A program made the position numbers and the translations under genes. This document shows, in pieces, positions 17,070 to 25,843 of a stretch of DNA of 64,000 nt. The DNA is from Hoylesella nanceiensis DSM 19126 = JCM 15639 (GTDB taxonomy: Bacteria; Bacteroidota; Bacteroidia; Bacteroidales; Bacteroidaceae), in the NCBI RefSeq assembly GCF_000379965.1, contig NZ_KB904328.1:1-64000 (forward strand). The letters are read 5' to 3'. Position 1 is the stretch's first letter; the number at the start of each line of letters is the position of its first letter. Below the pieces are notes generated by a model that saw nothing but the letters and a program-made list of their open reading frames with translations, made no database searches and was not told where the DNA came from.

Positions 17070-18593
17070 ATGAAAAAACATTTGATATATTTATCGTTTG
17101 TCGGCCTGTTAGCATGCAATGCCTGCACAGACTTAAACGAAACGCTATACGATAAGGTGACAATGGACAGCTATGGCAAAAATAATTCGGAGGTACAAAC
17201 CATTGTTGGAGGCGCATATGCAACGCTTCGAGGCTATGGTGCCAATACTCCTGAAGGCAATAAGGTCAATTGTTTCCCCACATGTGAATATGTATTCTTC
17301 ACCGCCGCCTGCTCAAGTGATGAGGCATGTATCCCTACTCGTGGTACAGACTGGTACGATGGAGGTCGCTATCAGCAGCTACAATTCCACACATGGGACG
17401 CTAATAACACCGCTATTCTCTCGGTTTGGCGATACAATTTCACTGGAGTTTCGAAGATTAATGCCATTATTTATCAGGTTGAACAATCGTCTTTGACCGA
17501 CCAAGAGAAGAAAGTTGTAGAGGCAGAGTTGCGTGGTTTGCGTGCTTACTACTATTATAATCTACTCGATAACTTTGGAAATGTGCCCATAAGTACAAGC
17601 TTTACCGAGAAAGAATTGCCTAAAAACGCTTCGAAAGAACAGGTGTTTGACTTTATAGAAAAGGAGATTAAAGACATTCTTCCACTCCTTCCTTCTGGCG
17701 TTCAATATGGTCGTTTCACTCAAAATGTGGCTTATACGCTTCTTGCTCGTTTGTATCTCAATGCCGAAAGCCTTATAGGTACAGCGCATTGGCAAGACTG
17801 CTTAGATGCATGTGATAAGATATCGGGTTACAGACTCACTGCCGATTACAAGGAAAGCTTTAAGATTAAGAATGAAACTTCACCCGAAATCATCTTCGCA
17901 ATACCCTATGATCACAAGCAAGGAACAAGTGGTAACTATCTAGCTTCAATGAGTTATCATTACAATCAGAAGTATGTTTTCTCTCCAGAAGGCTCTTGGC
18001 AGTGGTCAGGAAACGGCATTTGCGCTCAACCTGGCTTGTATTCTTCATTCGAAGAGAAAGATGTTCGTCGTGCATCACTGCTCATTGGCCAGCAATATAG
18101 TGCCAAAGACGGATCTGAAGTGTTGATGGATAATGGCGAACCACTTAACTATACTGAAGAAATTAAGAAGTATACAGATGCGCTTCAGAATGAAGGTGCA
18201 AGACTAAATAAATACGAATGGAGCCCAACTGATATGTGGGAACGTGATAACGACTGGGTTTTGATGCGCTATGCCGAAGTTCTTATGATGCAAAGTGAGG
18301 CTAGTTTCCGCCTAGGATACACTCAAACGGCTTTAGATTACATCAATCAGGTGCGCAAAAGAGCTGCTCTCGATCCATTAACAACGCTTTCTCTCGAGGC
18401 ACTTGACAACGAATGGAAACACGAGTTTGTGTTCGAAGGCTTGCGAAGAACCACTAACATTAGATTTGGAACATTCTTTAAAACATGGTGGAACAAAGAG
18501 GCTGACCCCGCAGACATGCACACTCGCTTCTTCCCCATACCCAAAGAAGAGTTGGATAAGAACCCCAATTTGGTGCAAAACACAGGTTATTAG
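17070..18593 (+). CDS. SusD/RagB-type glycan-binding lipoprotein
   Basis: The 507-residue surface lipoprotein caps the SusC channel. The signal contains two candidate lipidated cysteines (Cys16 after Leu-Leu-Ala, Cys19 after Asn-Ala); Cys16 fits the lipobox slightly better. The N-terminal TPR-like part (about 25-250) has Leu-Arg-Ala-Tyr-Tyr-Tyr-Tyr-Asn-Leu and Gly-Asn-Val-Pro motifs typical of SusD. The C-terminal half contains Met-Arg-Tyr-Ala-Glu-Val-Leu-Met-Met and the closing Phe-Phe-Pro-Ile-Pro block. It starts 27 bases after susC, in the same operon. Confidence 0.94.
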   Translation: MKKHLIYLSFVGLLACNACTDLNETLYDKVTMDSYGKNNSEVQTIVGGAYATLRGYGANTPEGNKVNCFPTCEYVFFTAACSSDEACIPTRGTDWYDGGRYQQLQFHTWDANNTAILSVWRYNFTGVSKINAIIYQVEQSSLTDQEKKVVEAELRGLRAYYYYNLLDNFGNVPISTSFTEKELPKNASKEQVFDFIEKEIKDILPLLPSGVQYGRFTQNVAYTLLARLYLNAESLIGTAHWQDCLDACDKISGYRLTADYKESFKIKNETSPEIIFAIPYDHKQGTSGNYLASMSYHYNQKYVFSPEGSWQWSGNGICAQPGLYSSFEEKDVRRASLLIGQQYSAKDGSEVLMDNGEPLNYTEEIKKYTDALQNEGARLNKYEWSPTDMWERDNDWVLMRYAEVLMMQSEASFRLGYTQTALDYINQVRKRAALDPLTTLSLEALDNEWKHEFVFEGLRRTTNIRFGTFFKTWWNKEADPADMHTRFFPIPKEELDKNPNLVQNTGY

Positions 18594-18935
18594 AAGTGGA
18601 ATGTTGGCTTTCTGCAACACGAAAAGCAACTAAAAAGATGTATTTTTTACATTATTTCCACAATAAAGAACGTTTTTAAACGTAAAATAAGCGTAAGGTT
18701 AGGTGCAGACAATGGGTTCTGCACCTCCTTAGCGTTATATAAAACGACCCACTTTTGCCTCTCTTCATCTGCTAACCCCTTATTAAATAAGGGACAAGCA
18801 AGATGAAACAAGGATTTAAAAGCACCTCAAGCGAGGCAAAATAGGTTGAAAAGAAAGAACAAGATAACCGCATCATATCGCATTATTACAGGGAGAATAT
18901 AATTAAAAAGAAATAAAAACAACAGGTATTATAGT
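18594..18935. other. Intergenic region with a GC-rich hairpin between SusD and GH97
   Basis: The 342 bases contain a hairpin at 18693-18732: AGGTGCAGA (18701-18709) pairs TCTGCACCT (18718-18726), and after a two-base bulge TAAGG/CCTTA extends it. There is no T-run, so it may be an RNA stabiliser or attenuator rather than a terminator. No promoter box was recognised ahead of the GH97 gene and no small ORF is convincing. Confidence 0.5.
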
Positions 18936-20957
18936 ATGATGAATAAAAACAAAATTACTCTATTGCTTTGTATCTGCGCAATGAGTTTAAGCTATTTAAG
19001 TGCGTTTGCCACCTCAAAAGTAACGTCGCCCAATGGTCGTTTGTCGCTTTTAACGGGTGTAGACGCATCTGGTAAGCCCTATTTTGAATTGCTCAGAGAC
19101 AACAAAAGCGTTATTAAAAAGTCGTATTTAGGCGTTTCTCTAAAAGATGGACAATTGTCTGAAGACTTTAAAGTTACCAAAACATCTCGCAATCAGCTTG
19201 ATGAAACATGGCAACAACCATTGGGAGAAGAGCTAAACATACGTAATCACTACAACGAACTCACCCTTCATCTTCAGCAAAAGAAAGACAAGAAAAGAAT
19301 GATGAACATTGTTTTCCGCCTTTTTAACGATGGAATGGGTTTTAGATATGTATTCCCTAAGCAAGCAAATCTCAATCAGTTTACCATTATCGACGAGAAA
19401 ACGGCTCTCACTTTGCCTTGGGACGCCTCTGCATGGACCATCCCTACCGAAGGAACTCACTACTATGAGGGTCTTTGGACCAAAGCTCCTATAAGCGAAA
19501 AGCCAACCGTTTCGACCCCAATAACAATGGAAGTGAACGACAGTTTATATCTTGTTTTTCACGAAGCCAATCTAACTGATTATGCAACGCTGAACTATCA
19601 CCCTCAAAAAGATCAAAACGGACAAGTTGTTTTGTCGTCTGAACTCACCCCATGGAGCAATGGTGACAAGGTATATGCAGCCACTCCGTTTGTTAGTCCA
19701 TGGCGAACTGTCATCGTAGGAAGCACCATTGCCGACATCACTGCATCTCGCTTAATGCTCAATCTCAATGAGCCTTGCAAGATTAAAGATACTTCTTGGA
19801 TCGAAGATGGTAAGTATATAGGTATCTGGTGGGCCATTCATATGGGCGATTACACATGGAGTCAAGGTGAAAAACACGGTGCAACAACAGCCAATACCAA
19901 GCGTTATATCGACTTTGCAGCGAAGAATGGCTTTAAAGGTGTATTGGTAGAAGGTTGGAATTGGGGCTGGGATGGCAACTGGGGAGTCGAAGGTGACAAG
20001 TTTAACTTTACCAAAGCGTACCCCGATTACGACTTAGATAGCTTGCAGCACTATGCTCTTTCGAAGGGAGTACGCCTCATTGCGCACAACGAAACAGGTG
20101 GATCTGCCAAGAATTACGAGCAACAACTCGATTCAGCTTTTGCCCTTTACCAACGCTTAGGCATACGAACTGTGAAAACAGGATATGTAAACGACAAGAT
20201 GGATAATCTTGAATTACAACACAGTCAATATGGTGTTCGCCACTATCGCAAGGTTATTGAAACTGCAGCTAAATACCAAATAATGATAGTTAACCACGAA
20301 CCTGCCATGCCAACAGGCTTAAATAGAACCTATCCCAACCTTATTTCGGGTGAAGGAGTACGTGGACAAGAGTATAATGCGTGGTCGCAAGATGGCGGAA
20401 ACCCACCCTATCACTTGTGTATTGTGCCCTTTACACGTCAGTTAGCGGGTGCAATCGACTACACACCAGGTATCTTTAACTTCGAAAATAAAGCCGTTCC
20501 ACAAAGTCACCCACAAACAACTATCGCTAAACAGTTGGCTTCTTACGTGGTGATTTATAGTCCTTGGCAAATGGCTGCCGACAAAATAGAGAACTATGAG
20601 GCACATCCTGCCCTCTCATTCATACAAAGAGTGCCCACAAACTGGCAAGAATCACGAGTGTTAAATGCCGAATTGGGTAAATATGTCACCATTGCTCGCA
20701 AGGAAAGAAACAGCAACAACTGGTATATTGGTGGTTTAACCGACCAAGACCCACGCACACTTACCCTTCATTTCGACTTCTTAGATAACGATGCTCAATA
20801 CGAAGCACTTATCTATAGCGATGGAGAAGGTGCCGACTATCGCACTAATCCTTATCCACTTGCAATCACTCAAAAACGTATTCGCAAAGGCGATAGCTTG
20901 CAATTGAAGCTTGCTCCAAGTGGAGGATTTGCCATAGAGCTAAAGAAAATCAACTAA
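18936..20957 (+). CDS. GH97 glycoside hydrolase (SusB-like alpha-glucosidase)
   Basis: The 673-residue protein has a signal peptide (about 1-26) and the three GH97 parts: an N-terminal beta-sandwich (27-280), a TIM barrel (about 290-570) with the Gly-Trp-Asn-Trp-Gly-Trp-Asp motif, and a C-terminal beta domain. Candidate calcium and catalytic glutamates are Glu386 (His-Asn-Glu-Thr), Glu455 (Asn-His-Glu-Pro), Glu473 and Glu479. Thr-Gly-Tyr-Val (415-418) replaces the Val-Asp-Phe carrying the nucleophile Asp of retaining GH97 galactosidases. It is therefore probably an inverting alpha-glucosidase like SusB, acting in the periplasm on imported alpha-glucan fragments. Confidence 0.92.
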   Translation: MMNKNKITLLLCICAMSLSYLSAFATSKVTSPNGRLSLLTGVDASGKPYFELLRDNKSVIKKSYLGVSLKDGQLSEDFKVTKTSRNQLDETWQQPLGEELNIRNHYNELTLHLQQKKDKKRMMNIVFRLFNDGMGFRYVFPKQANLNQFTIIDEKTALTLPWDASAWTIPTEGTHYYEGLWTKAPISEKPTVSTPITMEVNDSLYLVFHEANLTDYATLNYHPQKDQNGQVVLSSELTPWSNGDKVYAATPFVSPWRTVIVGSTIADITASRLMLNLNEPCKIKDTSWIEDGKYIGIWWAIHMGDYTWSQGEKHGATTANTKRYIDFAAKNGFKGVLVEGWNWGWDGNWGVEGDKFNFTKAYPDYDLDSLQHYALSKGVRLIAHNETGGSAKNYEQQLDSAFALYQRLGIRTVKTGYVNDKMDNLELQHSQYGVRHYRKVIETAAKYQIMIVNHEPAMPTGLNRTYPNLISGEGVRGQEYNAWSQDGGNPPYHLCIVPFTRQLAGAIDYTPGIFNFENKAVPQSHPQTTIAKQLASYVVIYSPWQMAADKIENYEAHPALSFIQRVPTNWQESRVLNAELGKYVTIARKERNSNNWYIGGLTDQDPRTLTLHFDFLDNDAQYEALIYSDGEGADYRTNPYPLAITQKRIRKGDSLQLKLAPSGGFAIELKKIN

Positions 20958-21022
20958 AATGTGGTGCTGTTCGGCACTATTAAAAGCCCAAAAGCAAATT
21001 ATTTTATTGGGAATAAGAATTG

Positions 21023-21051
21023 AAAAGAGCCTCAACTGGGGCTCTTTTTTT
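21023..21051 (+). terminator. Intrinsic terminator of the first glycan-uptake locus
   Basis: AAAAGAGCC (21023-21031) pairs GGCTCTTTT (21040-21048) around an 8-base loop and runs into TTTTTTTT. It starts 65 bases after the GH97 stop and ends the plus-strand block. Confidence 0.92.
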
Positions 21052-21230
21052 ATTGTCTATGATAGAAGTTAGAACGAAAAAGTAGAGCAACACGCCTCCT
21101 CCACCCTACTTTTAAGAGCGGATTTTATCCTTTTCACCTCCTCATTCTTACACTATAAGCAAGAAGAACATTTCAGTTCGAGTGAGAGTTGTAATGAGCT
21201 GGTAATCAAAGTAAATAAAAGAAGCCTTGA

Positions 21231-21318
21231 AAAAGCATTGTTTTTATGTTGCAATAGCTATGCTTTTAGGGTGCAATTGCATTGAGATTAGAGTGTAAAA
21301 GCATTGAGATGGTTTAGC
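21231..21318 (+). repeat. 22-bp-period palindromic repeat, copy C (4 units)
   Basis: Units start at 21231, 21253, 21275 and 21297; unit 2 is followed by the AGGGTGC spacer. It is very similar to copy E over its first 76 bases. The spacer of unit 4 contains the stop codon of the minus-strand Crp/Fnr gene (21314-21316), so the repeat abuts the end of that coding sequence, as copy A does for its neighbour. Confidence 0.85.
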
Positions 21319-21997
21319 CTTTCAATATCTCTTGCAAGCCATGTACATCGAGAATGACAATCTCTTTCTCTCGAACAAAAATTAAATTGTCGTGTTCCAG
21401 TTCGTTAAGAGTGCGTATTAACGAGCTTTTTTGAATACCAAACACATCGGCAAGTTGCCTTCTCGACAGACTAAGAGGTACCGAATCGCAATGCATTACG
21501 GTGGCCTTTCGAAGTAAAAAAGTGGCAATCTTCTCTTTAATAGAGCTCATATACACCATACGAATCTTGCTCATTAAAAAGAAATTAATATGCGATAGAA
21601 TATGAATAAAGTTGTTTCGAACAGGCTCGCAGAAGCCAATTAGAAGCGAAAAATCGTCTTTCGACATACAAAATAACACGCTCTTCTCTATCGTTTTCAC
21701 CTCAACAGGCACCTCACACTCATCAGAATACACAAAAGCAGGAGCCAACATAGTGCCTGGTTTCAAATAATCTACCATTAAATGTTTGCCTTTTGCCGTG
21801 CTCATTCCTGCCGAAACAAGTCCTTCAACCACCACAACTATTTCGCAAAGAGAGTCATTTTCTGATATAAAAACAGTTTTAGCAGGCACCTTTTTCACGC
21901 TATAACGAAGCGTGTTCAAGTGTCTTTCGATGTCGTTAGCATCTAATCCAGAAAAAAGAGCAGACGATTCGAGTTGCGAAAAAATTGTTTTTTTCAT
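21314..21997 (-). CDS. Crp/Fnr-family transcriptional regulator
   Basis: From the preferred start at 21997 the protein has 227 residues; an in-frame ATG at 22030 would add 11. I prefer 21997 because a -7 box at 22020-22027 would lie inside the longer version. The N-terminal half (about 20-130) is a cyclic-nucleotide-binding-like beta roll lacking an obvious cAMP-binding Arg-Ser pair. A dimerisation helix follows, then a winged helix (about 165-220) with Ser-Arg-Arg-Gln-Leu-Ala-Asp-Val-Phe-Gly-Ile as recognition region. There are no N-terminal Fnr cysteine clusters. Two palindromes upstream suggest autoregulation. The regulon is unknown; the neighbouring transport loci are candidates. Confidence 0.88.
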   Translation of the reverse strand: MKKTIFSQLESSALFSGLDANDIERHLNTLRYSVKKVPAKTVFISENDSLCEIVVVVEGLVSAGMSTAKGKHLMVDYLKPGTMLAPAFVYSDECEVPVEVKTIEKSVLFCMSKDDFSLLIGFCEPVRNNFIHILSHINFFLMSKIRMVYMSSIKEKIATFLLRKATVMHCDSVPLSLSRRQLADVFGIQKSSLIRTLNELEHDNLIFVREKEIVILDVHGLQEILKG

Positions 21998-22019
21998 GTG
22001 TATCACTAACTTTCGTCTG

Positions 22020-22027
22020 CAAAAATA
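22020..22027 (-). promoter_or_regulatory. -7 promoter box for the Crp/Fnr-type gene
   Basis: TATTTTTG on the minus strand matches TAnnTTTG. It lies 22 bases before the start at 21997 and just downstream of two palindromes, and it helps decide the start codon. Confidence 0.5.
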
Positions 22028-22050
22028 CACACTTTCGCAATTCTTTGCTA

Positions 22051-22086
22051 TACCTACTTTTAGGTATTTTTCACCCTTTTAGGGTG
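22051..22086. promoter_or_regulatory. Two palindromic operator candidates upstream of the Crp/Fnr-type gene
   Basis: TACCTACTTTTAGGTA (22051-22066) and CACCCTTTTAGGGTG (22072-22086) are inverted repeats sharing CC(T/C)...TTTTAGG, with centres about 20.5 bases apart. They sit 24-66 bases upstream of the -7 box on the minus strand, well placed for binding by a dimeric regulator, most simply the gene's own product. Confidence 0.5.
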
Positions 22087-22096
22087 TAAAAAGAAG

Positions 22097-22131
22097 AAAA
22101 GGAAGTAGAAAAACGCTCTCTACTTCCTTTT
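22097..22131 (-). terminator. Intrinsic terminator of the ten-gene TonB-receptor/lipoprotein operon
   Basis: AAAAGGAAGTAG / CTACTTCCTTTT makes a perfect 12-bp stem with an 11-base loop. On the minus strand it is followed by a T-rich CTTCTTTTT. It starts eight bases after the stop of the last lipoprotein gene. Confidence 0.9.
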
Positions 22132-22138
22132 TTATCGA

Positions 22139-22879
22139 TTATTTTTGTGCTTCGAAACTTATTAAGAACAAGCCATCTGATATCTCAACTAAGAGCGAAA
22201 GCTCGCTATCTGTAATCTTAGTAACACGCAAATTCTTCATTTCTAATGGTCCAATAGGTATTCTTGTGCTGATGTTTAGCACCGAATTGTTGATGGTCCA
22301 TGAGCCATTTTCGTAAGTATAGTTCAGTGGACTGGTTACTGTAAAGATGAATTTGTTATTGGCTTCGAACTTAAAAGTTTTCTGTGCCACAGTCACAAAC
22401 ATTGTATATGGCTTGTTATCGCTATTTGCAACAAGCACACGAGAGGTTCGAACAACCGAGTTCCATGCGTGTTTTGTAAGCATATTCACCAATTGTTGCT
22501 GTGTAAGTGTTTGTGTTGCAGCAGGCACTTTCAACTCTTTTAAAGTCGTTTTGGTTTCGTTCTCTTTCACAACCACCTTCAAATTCTGTTCAAATCCCAC
22601 AAGCTGATCCACCTCAAATTGCTGAGTTCCGTCGGCATTCACTAAGGCTTCGCCCAACACTTGACCACGAGCTGTGGCATAAACCAATTGCAAATGGGTT
22701 TTAGCAGCAAGTCCACTCACCTTAATAGTGGCAGTCTTTGTCTGCTCATTAAGAGTCATCTGCACTGCAGGTTCTTTCTTATCAACAGGTAAATCTTCGT
22801 TTTTTGAACACGAAACAATGCTTATTGCGCCTATAAGTAGATATAGGACAACAAAAAAATTACATGTAATTTTCTTCAT
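22139..22879 (-). CDS. Lipoprotein with lipocalin-like C-terminus, last gene of the operon
   Basis: The 246-residue protein has a signal ending Ile-Val-Ser-Cys (Cys24), followed by Ser-Lys-Asn-Glu-Asp, which resembles the acidic surface-export signal of Bacteroidetes lipoproteins. Residues about 35-125 look like an immunoglobulin-like beta domain. Residues about 130-246 show His-Ala-Trp-Asn-Ser, then Gly-Ser-Trp-Thr-Ile and regular strands, as in lipocalin-like lipoproteins. I do not recognise a named family. It follows the leucine-rich-repeat lipoprotein by 39 bases and is followed by the operon terminator. Confidence 0.8.
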   Translation of the reverse strand: MKKITCNFFVVLYLLIGAISIVSCSKNEDLPVDKKEPAVQMTLNEQTKTATIKVSGLAAKTHLQLVYATARGQVLGEALVNADGTQQFEVDQLVGFEQNLKVVVKENETKTTLKELKVPAATQTLTQQQLVNMLTKHAWNSVVRTSRVLVANSDNKPYTMFVTVAQKTFKFEANNKFIFTVTSPLNYTYENGSWTINNSVLNISTRIPIGPLEMKNLRVTKITDSELSLLVEISDGLFLISFEAQK

Positions 22880-22918
22880 ATCAATATTCTTTAAAGTTAA
22901 ATTATAGTTTAATTGGGT

Positions 22919-24610
22919 TTAATCTTCACTCACAACATAGTTGCCATTGCCATCACTTACCAACCAAGAAGGTTTATTTTCAATCACCGTATCTTTGTTC
23001 ATATCCCTCAAGATAATGGTATATCCACTCCAAAATTCAGTTGGTTCTCTTTTAAATGTACTTTTTTTAAGGTTCTTTGGCAAAATAACTTTCTTTATAT
23101 ACAACTCATCTGAAGTTGTATCGTCAAGGGTTAATGCTTCAAGTTGCGTGCAACGGCTCAAATCAAGCACTTCTGTTTTCAAGTTATATAATTCTATTCG
23201 CTTTAGAGTTGCGGGGAAAACTATACTTTTAAACATGGATATAGGCTTGCCATCTTTCTCTAAATGCCCGATATAAATATATCCTGAAGTGAGCTTTGTA
23301 TGAGAAAAATCGATGTTTTTAATATCTCCAAATGCCATAGAAGGAAAGAGATGGATAGAGTCTAACTGCTCTGGGAACTTCATATTTGCCGATAAAAACT
23401 TTCCATTTGAATAGGTCTTTAGTTTGGTTAGATGCGAATAATCGAACGAATCGTTATCTTTATAAGGCACATTTCCAGAACCACCAAGTACCAAAAACTC
23501 TATATTCTTTGGCAAATCTTTCGTTGCTACAGCACTAAAATCAGGATTATAGGCAAAATACTTAAGCTTATTCAATTTTGAAAGTCCCTCTAATTCAACA
23601 CTTTCATGTAAGCTTACAATCTGATTAAGATATCCTCCTAGCGTCAAAGTGTCTATCTTATCGTTCAAAATAATCTTCTTCAAAGAATGTTCTTTGTCTG
23701 CATTTTCAACCACATAAAGCTTATGTAACGAGGTGTTGGCAACGTTTAAAAGCTTAAAAGCCTTGTTTTCTGCTGTATTAGTTGATATCGACAACGATTG
23801 AAGAGCTTTATTATTAAGAATCAATTGCTCGTCGGCTGCATCCGAACTTTCAATGTCTATCACCTTTGCATGAATGTTATTAAGATTGGCATTGGTATAA
23901 ACTCCATTCTTTAAACTTAGCGATTGAAGAGTGGTTGCAGGCACTTTAAGGTTGGTTAGATCTGCTCCTTTAAACGAAAGTGTTTCTAATTGATTGTTTT
24001 TCGATAGGTCGTAGCCCGCCATATCGACAGGTTTAAAAGGCTTATTAGTAAACCACCAGTCGTATTTTTCTTTGTTTGCTTCAAACCAAAAGACTTTAAG
24101 TTTGGTCAATTTATCGAGGTCTTGCACCTTAGAAACAAAGCAAGAAGGGAACGTTAACGTTTCTAATGAAGGGAAATTAGCCAATCCCCACAAGGTAACA
24201 TCTTTGTTGGTGCTTTTCAATCCCACATAATCATAAAACTCAGTAAGGATCTCTAACTGATTAGAAGCAATGTTATCGTCGTTCTTTACCTTTAAAAAGA
24301 GGGTGTCACCGCTTTCTAATATGTAGCCACATCCTTGCTTTAAAGCCTCTTGATAATATCTATTATACTTCAACCAAATATCCTTTTTAATTGCAGAATC
24401 GGTGATTTTAGCTATACTTCGTTTAGCTTCTTCAAAGCGATAGATAGCCAAATAGGTATCAATTCGCTCCTTTAAGTATTCTTGATACTCACTTGAATTC
24501 TCGTTTAAGTCGATGTCTTGGTTCACAATATTTAAGATATCGCCTTTCTCGCACGATGCGAATAAAGCTACAGAACATAGCGATAAAATGGTATATATAA
24601 ACTTTTTCAT
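22919..24610 (-). CDS. Leucine-rich-repeat surface lipoprotein
   Basis: From the preferred start (24610) this is a 563-residue lipoprotein with signal Phe-Ala-Ser-Cys (Cys20). An upstream in-frame ATG at 24646 would bury the signal and overlap the previous gene, so it was rejected. Residues about 35-115 are helical and charged. From about 130 to 530 there are irregular leucine-rich repeats (for example Leu-Glu-Thr-Leu-Ser-Phe and Leu-Gln-Ser-Leu-Ser-Leu), a binding scaffold common in BspA-like or internalin-like surface proteins. Its position in a TonB-receptor operon suggests it binds a host or environmental macromolecule; that is inference. Confidence 0.82.
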   Translation of the reverse strand: MKKFIYTILSLCSVALFASCEKGDILNIVNQDIDLNENSSEYQEYLKERIDTYLAIYRFEEAKRSIAKITDSAIKKDIWLKYNRYYQEALKQGCGYILESGDTLFLKVKNDDNIASNQLEILTEFYDYVGLKSTNKDVTLWGLANFPSLETLTFPSCFVSKVQDLDKLTKLKVFWFEANKEKYDWWFTNKPFKPVDMAGYDLSKNNQLETLSFKGADLTNLKVPATTLQSLSLKNGVYTNANLNNIHAKVIDIESSDAADEQLILNNKALQSLSISTNTAENKAFKLLNVANTSLHKLYVVENADKEHSLKKIILNDKIDTLTLGGYLNQIVSLHESVELEGLSKLNKLKYFAYNPDFSAVATKDLPKNIEFLVLGGSGNVPYKDNDSFDYSHLTKLKTYSNGKFLSANMKFPEQLDSIHLFPSMAFGDIKNIDFSHTKLTSGYIYIGHLEKDGKPISMFKSIVFPATLKRIELYNLKTEVLDLSRCTQLEALTLDDTTSDELYIKKVILPKNLKKSTFKREPTEFWSGYTIILRDMNKDTVIENKPSWLVSDGNGNYVVSED

Positions 24611-24632
24611 ATTCAGTATGTCTTTCTTTACG

Positions 24633-25829
24633 TTAATTAAGTTCACGAACAGCGTCTTTAACTCCTACAAAATGAGATGTATCGGGCATCGAAGTCTTGA
24701 GCATAAACACATAATGTGTTTCTAAATCAGATGTAACTCTAAACCAAGAACCTTTGCTTGTCTCTTTCACAAGCTCTAATATATAATAGAAATGACGCCA
24801 TGTATAAACTCCTTTTGAAGGTGTTTTTGAAGCCCAAAACATTGCTTGCGACTTGTCAGTGATGAGGTTAAAGGTTTCTTCTCCCATGCTTACCTGAGGC
24901 AATTCGTCTGTTTCTATGATAATTCTACTGCCTTCTATTCTCCAAGAAGCATTCACTACGGGATAATTATTCTCATCTAAACTACCCGAAAAGCTAGTAA
25001 ATGCAGATTTAATTAGGTTCTTAGATTGAATAAAAGCCTTGTTATTTTCGCCCAAAGAGATCTTTAATCCATAGAAGAAAGCAGGGGTTCTTGTTAGTAA
25101 ATCCTCTACAAATAAAGAACGAATAGCCAACTGCGAGTTATCTTCTACAGCCTCTTTGTTCTCTGCTTTATAAGAGATTGTCTCCCAAGAGGTATTCACA
25201 TAGTTGGCCAATGACAAGTTATTGTGATTCACTGGCATTGTTGCAAACCAGTCTTGACGTGCAGTTTTGCCTATACCTGGGAACTCATTTTCAGGCTCAT
25301 CGCCATATATTGAGGTGTTATTAAAGAAGTCTATCATCAAAACTCTATCGCCAACGTCTACCAATGCCGTAAGAATACTGACATTATCTTTAGCTTGTAG
25401 GTCTTTAACTTTTACCTTCATGTTAATGTATCCCACTGGAGTTTTAGAGTCAATGATGATGGTATTCTCCTCAGTTGTTGAGACTTTCCACTTTCCTTGA
25501 CAGAAAATATAAGAGCTTTCTCCTAGCGGTGGGCGGAATAAAAGAGTAGAACTGCCATCTCTTCTCAATTCCATTCCCAGCCAAGCCATCATATATAGCA
25601 TGCTTTCAAAGGGCGAAGAAGCTTTCTCTTTGAATCGAGTTGTGGTCCAAACTATATTATTTTCGATTCCAATATTCTTATACCACGTTACATTTGTCAG
25701 CTTTTGAACCACCGGATTACTTAGATCTGGGGTGCTACTTGTTTCATAAACGTCAATAACATTGCGTTTATCACAAGCCGAAAAGATAATTGTTGCAAGC
25801 AAACTTGCTAATATTATTATATTTTTCAT
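24633..25829 (-). CDS. Lipoprotein with two lipocalin-like halves
   Basis: The 398-residue lipoprotein has signal Phe-Ser-Ala-Cys (Cys19). The body seems to contain two beta-rich halves (about 35-180 and 205-390), each starting with a Trp (Val-Thr-Trp-Tyr; Thr-Ser-Trp-Glu) and carrying a later strand with Lys-Trp-Lys-Val or Ser-Trp-Arg-Ile, the pattern of calycin-type lipoproteins. I recognise no named family. It starts 14 bases after the TonB-dependent receptor gene, so it is likely translated in step with it as a surface partner. Confidence 0.78.
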   Translation of the reverse strand: MKNIIILASLLATIIFSACDKRNVIDVYETSSTPDLSNPVVQKLTNVTWYKNIGIENNIVWTTTRFKEKASSPFESMLYMMAWLGMELRRDGSSTLLFRPPLGESSYIFCQGKWKVSTTEENTIIIDSKTPVGYINMKVKVKDLQAKDNVSILTALVDVGDRVLMIDFFNNTSIYGDEPENEFPGIGKTARQDWFATMPVNHNNLSLANYVNTSWETISYKAENKEAVEDNSQLAIRSLFVEDLLTRTPAFFYGLKISLGENNKAFIQSKNLIKSAFTSFSGSLDENNYPVVNASWRIEGSRIIIETDELPQVSMGEETFNLITDKSQAMFWASKTPSKGVYTWRHFYYILELVKETSKGSWFRVTSDLETHYVFMLKTSMPDTSHFVGVKDAVRELN

Positions 25830-25843
25830 TGATCTTTTGTGTT

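Noticed and set aside
24611-24646. Longer start for the leucine-rich-repeat lipoprotein
   Set aside because: It overlaps the preceding gene and places charged residues before the lipoprotein signal; the internal Met gives a standard signal.
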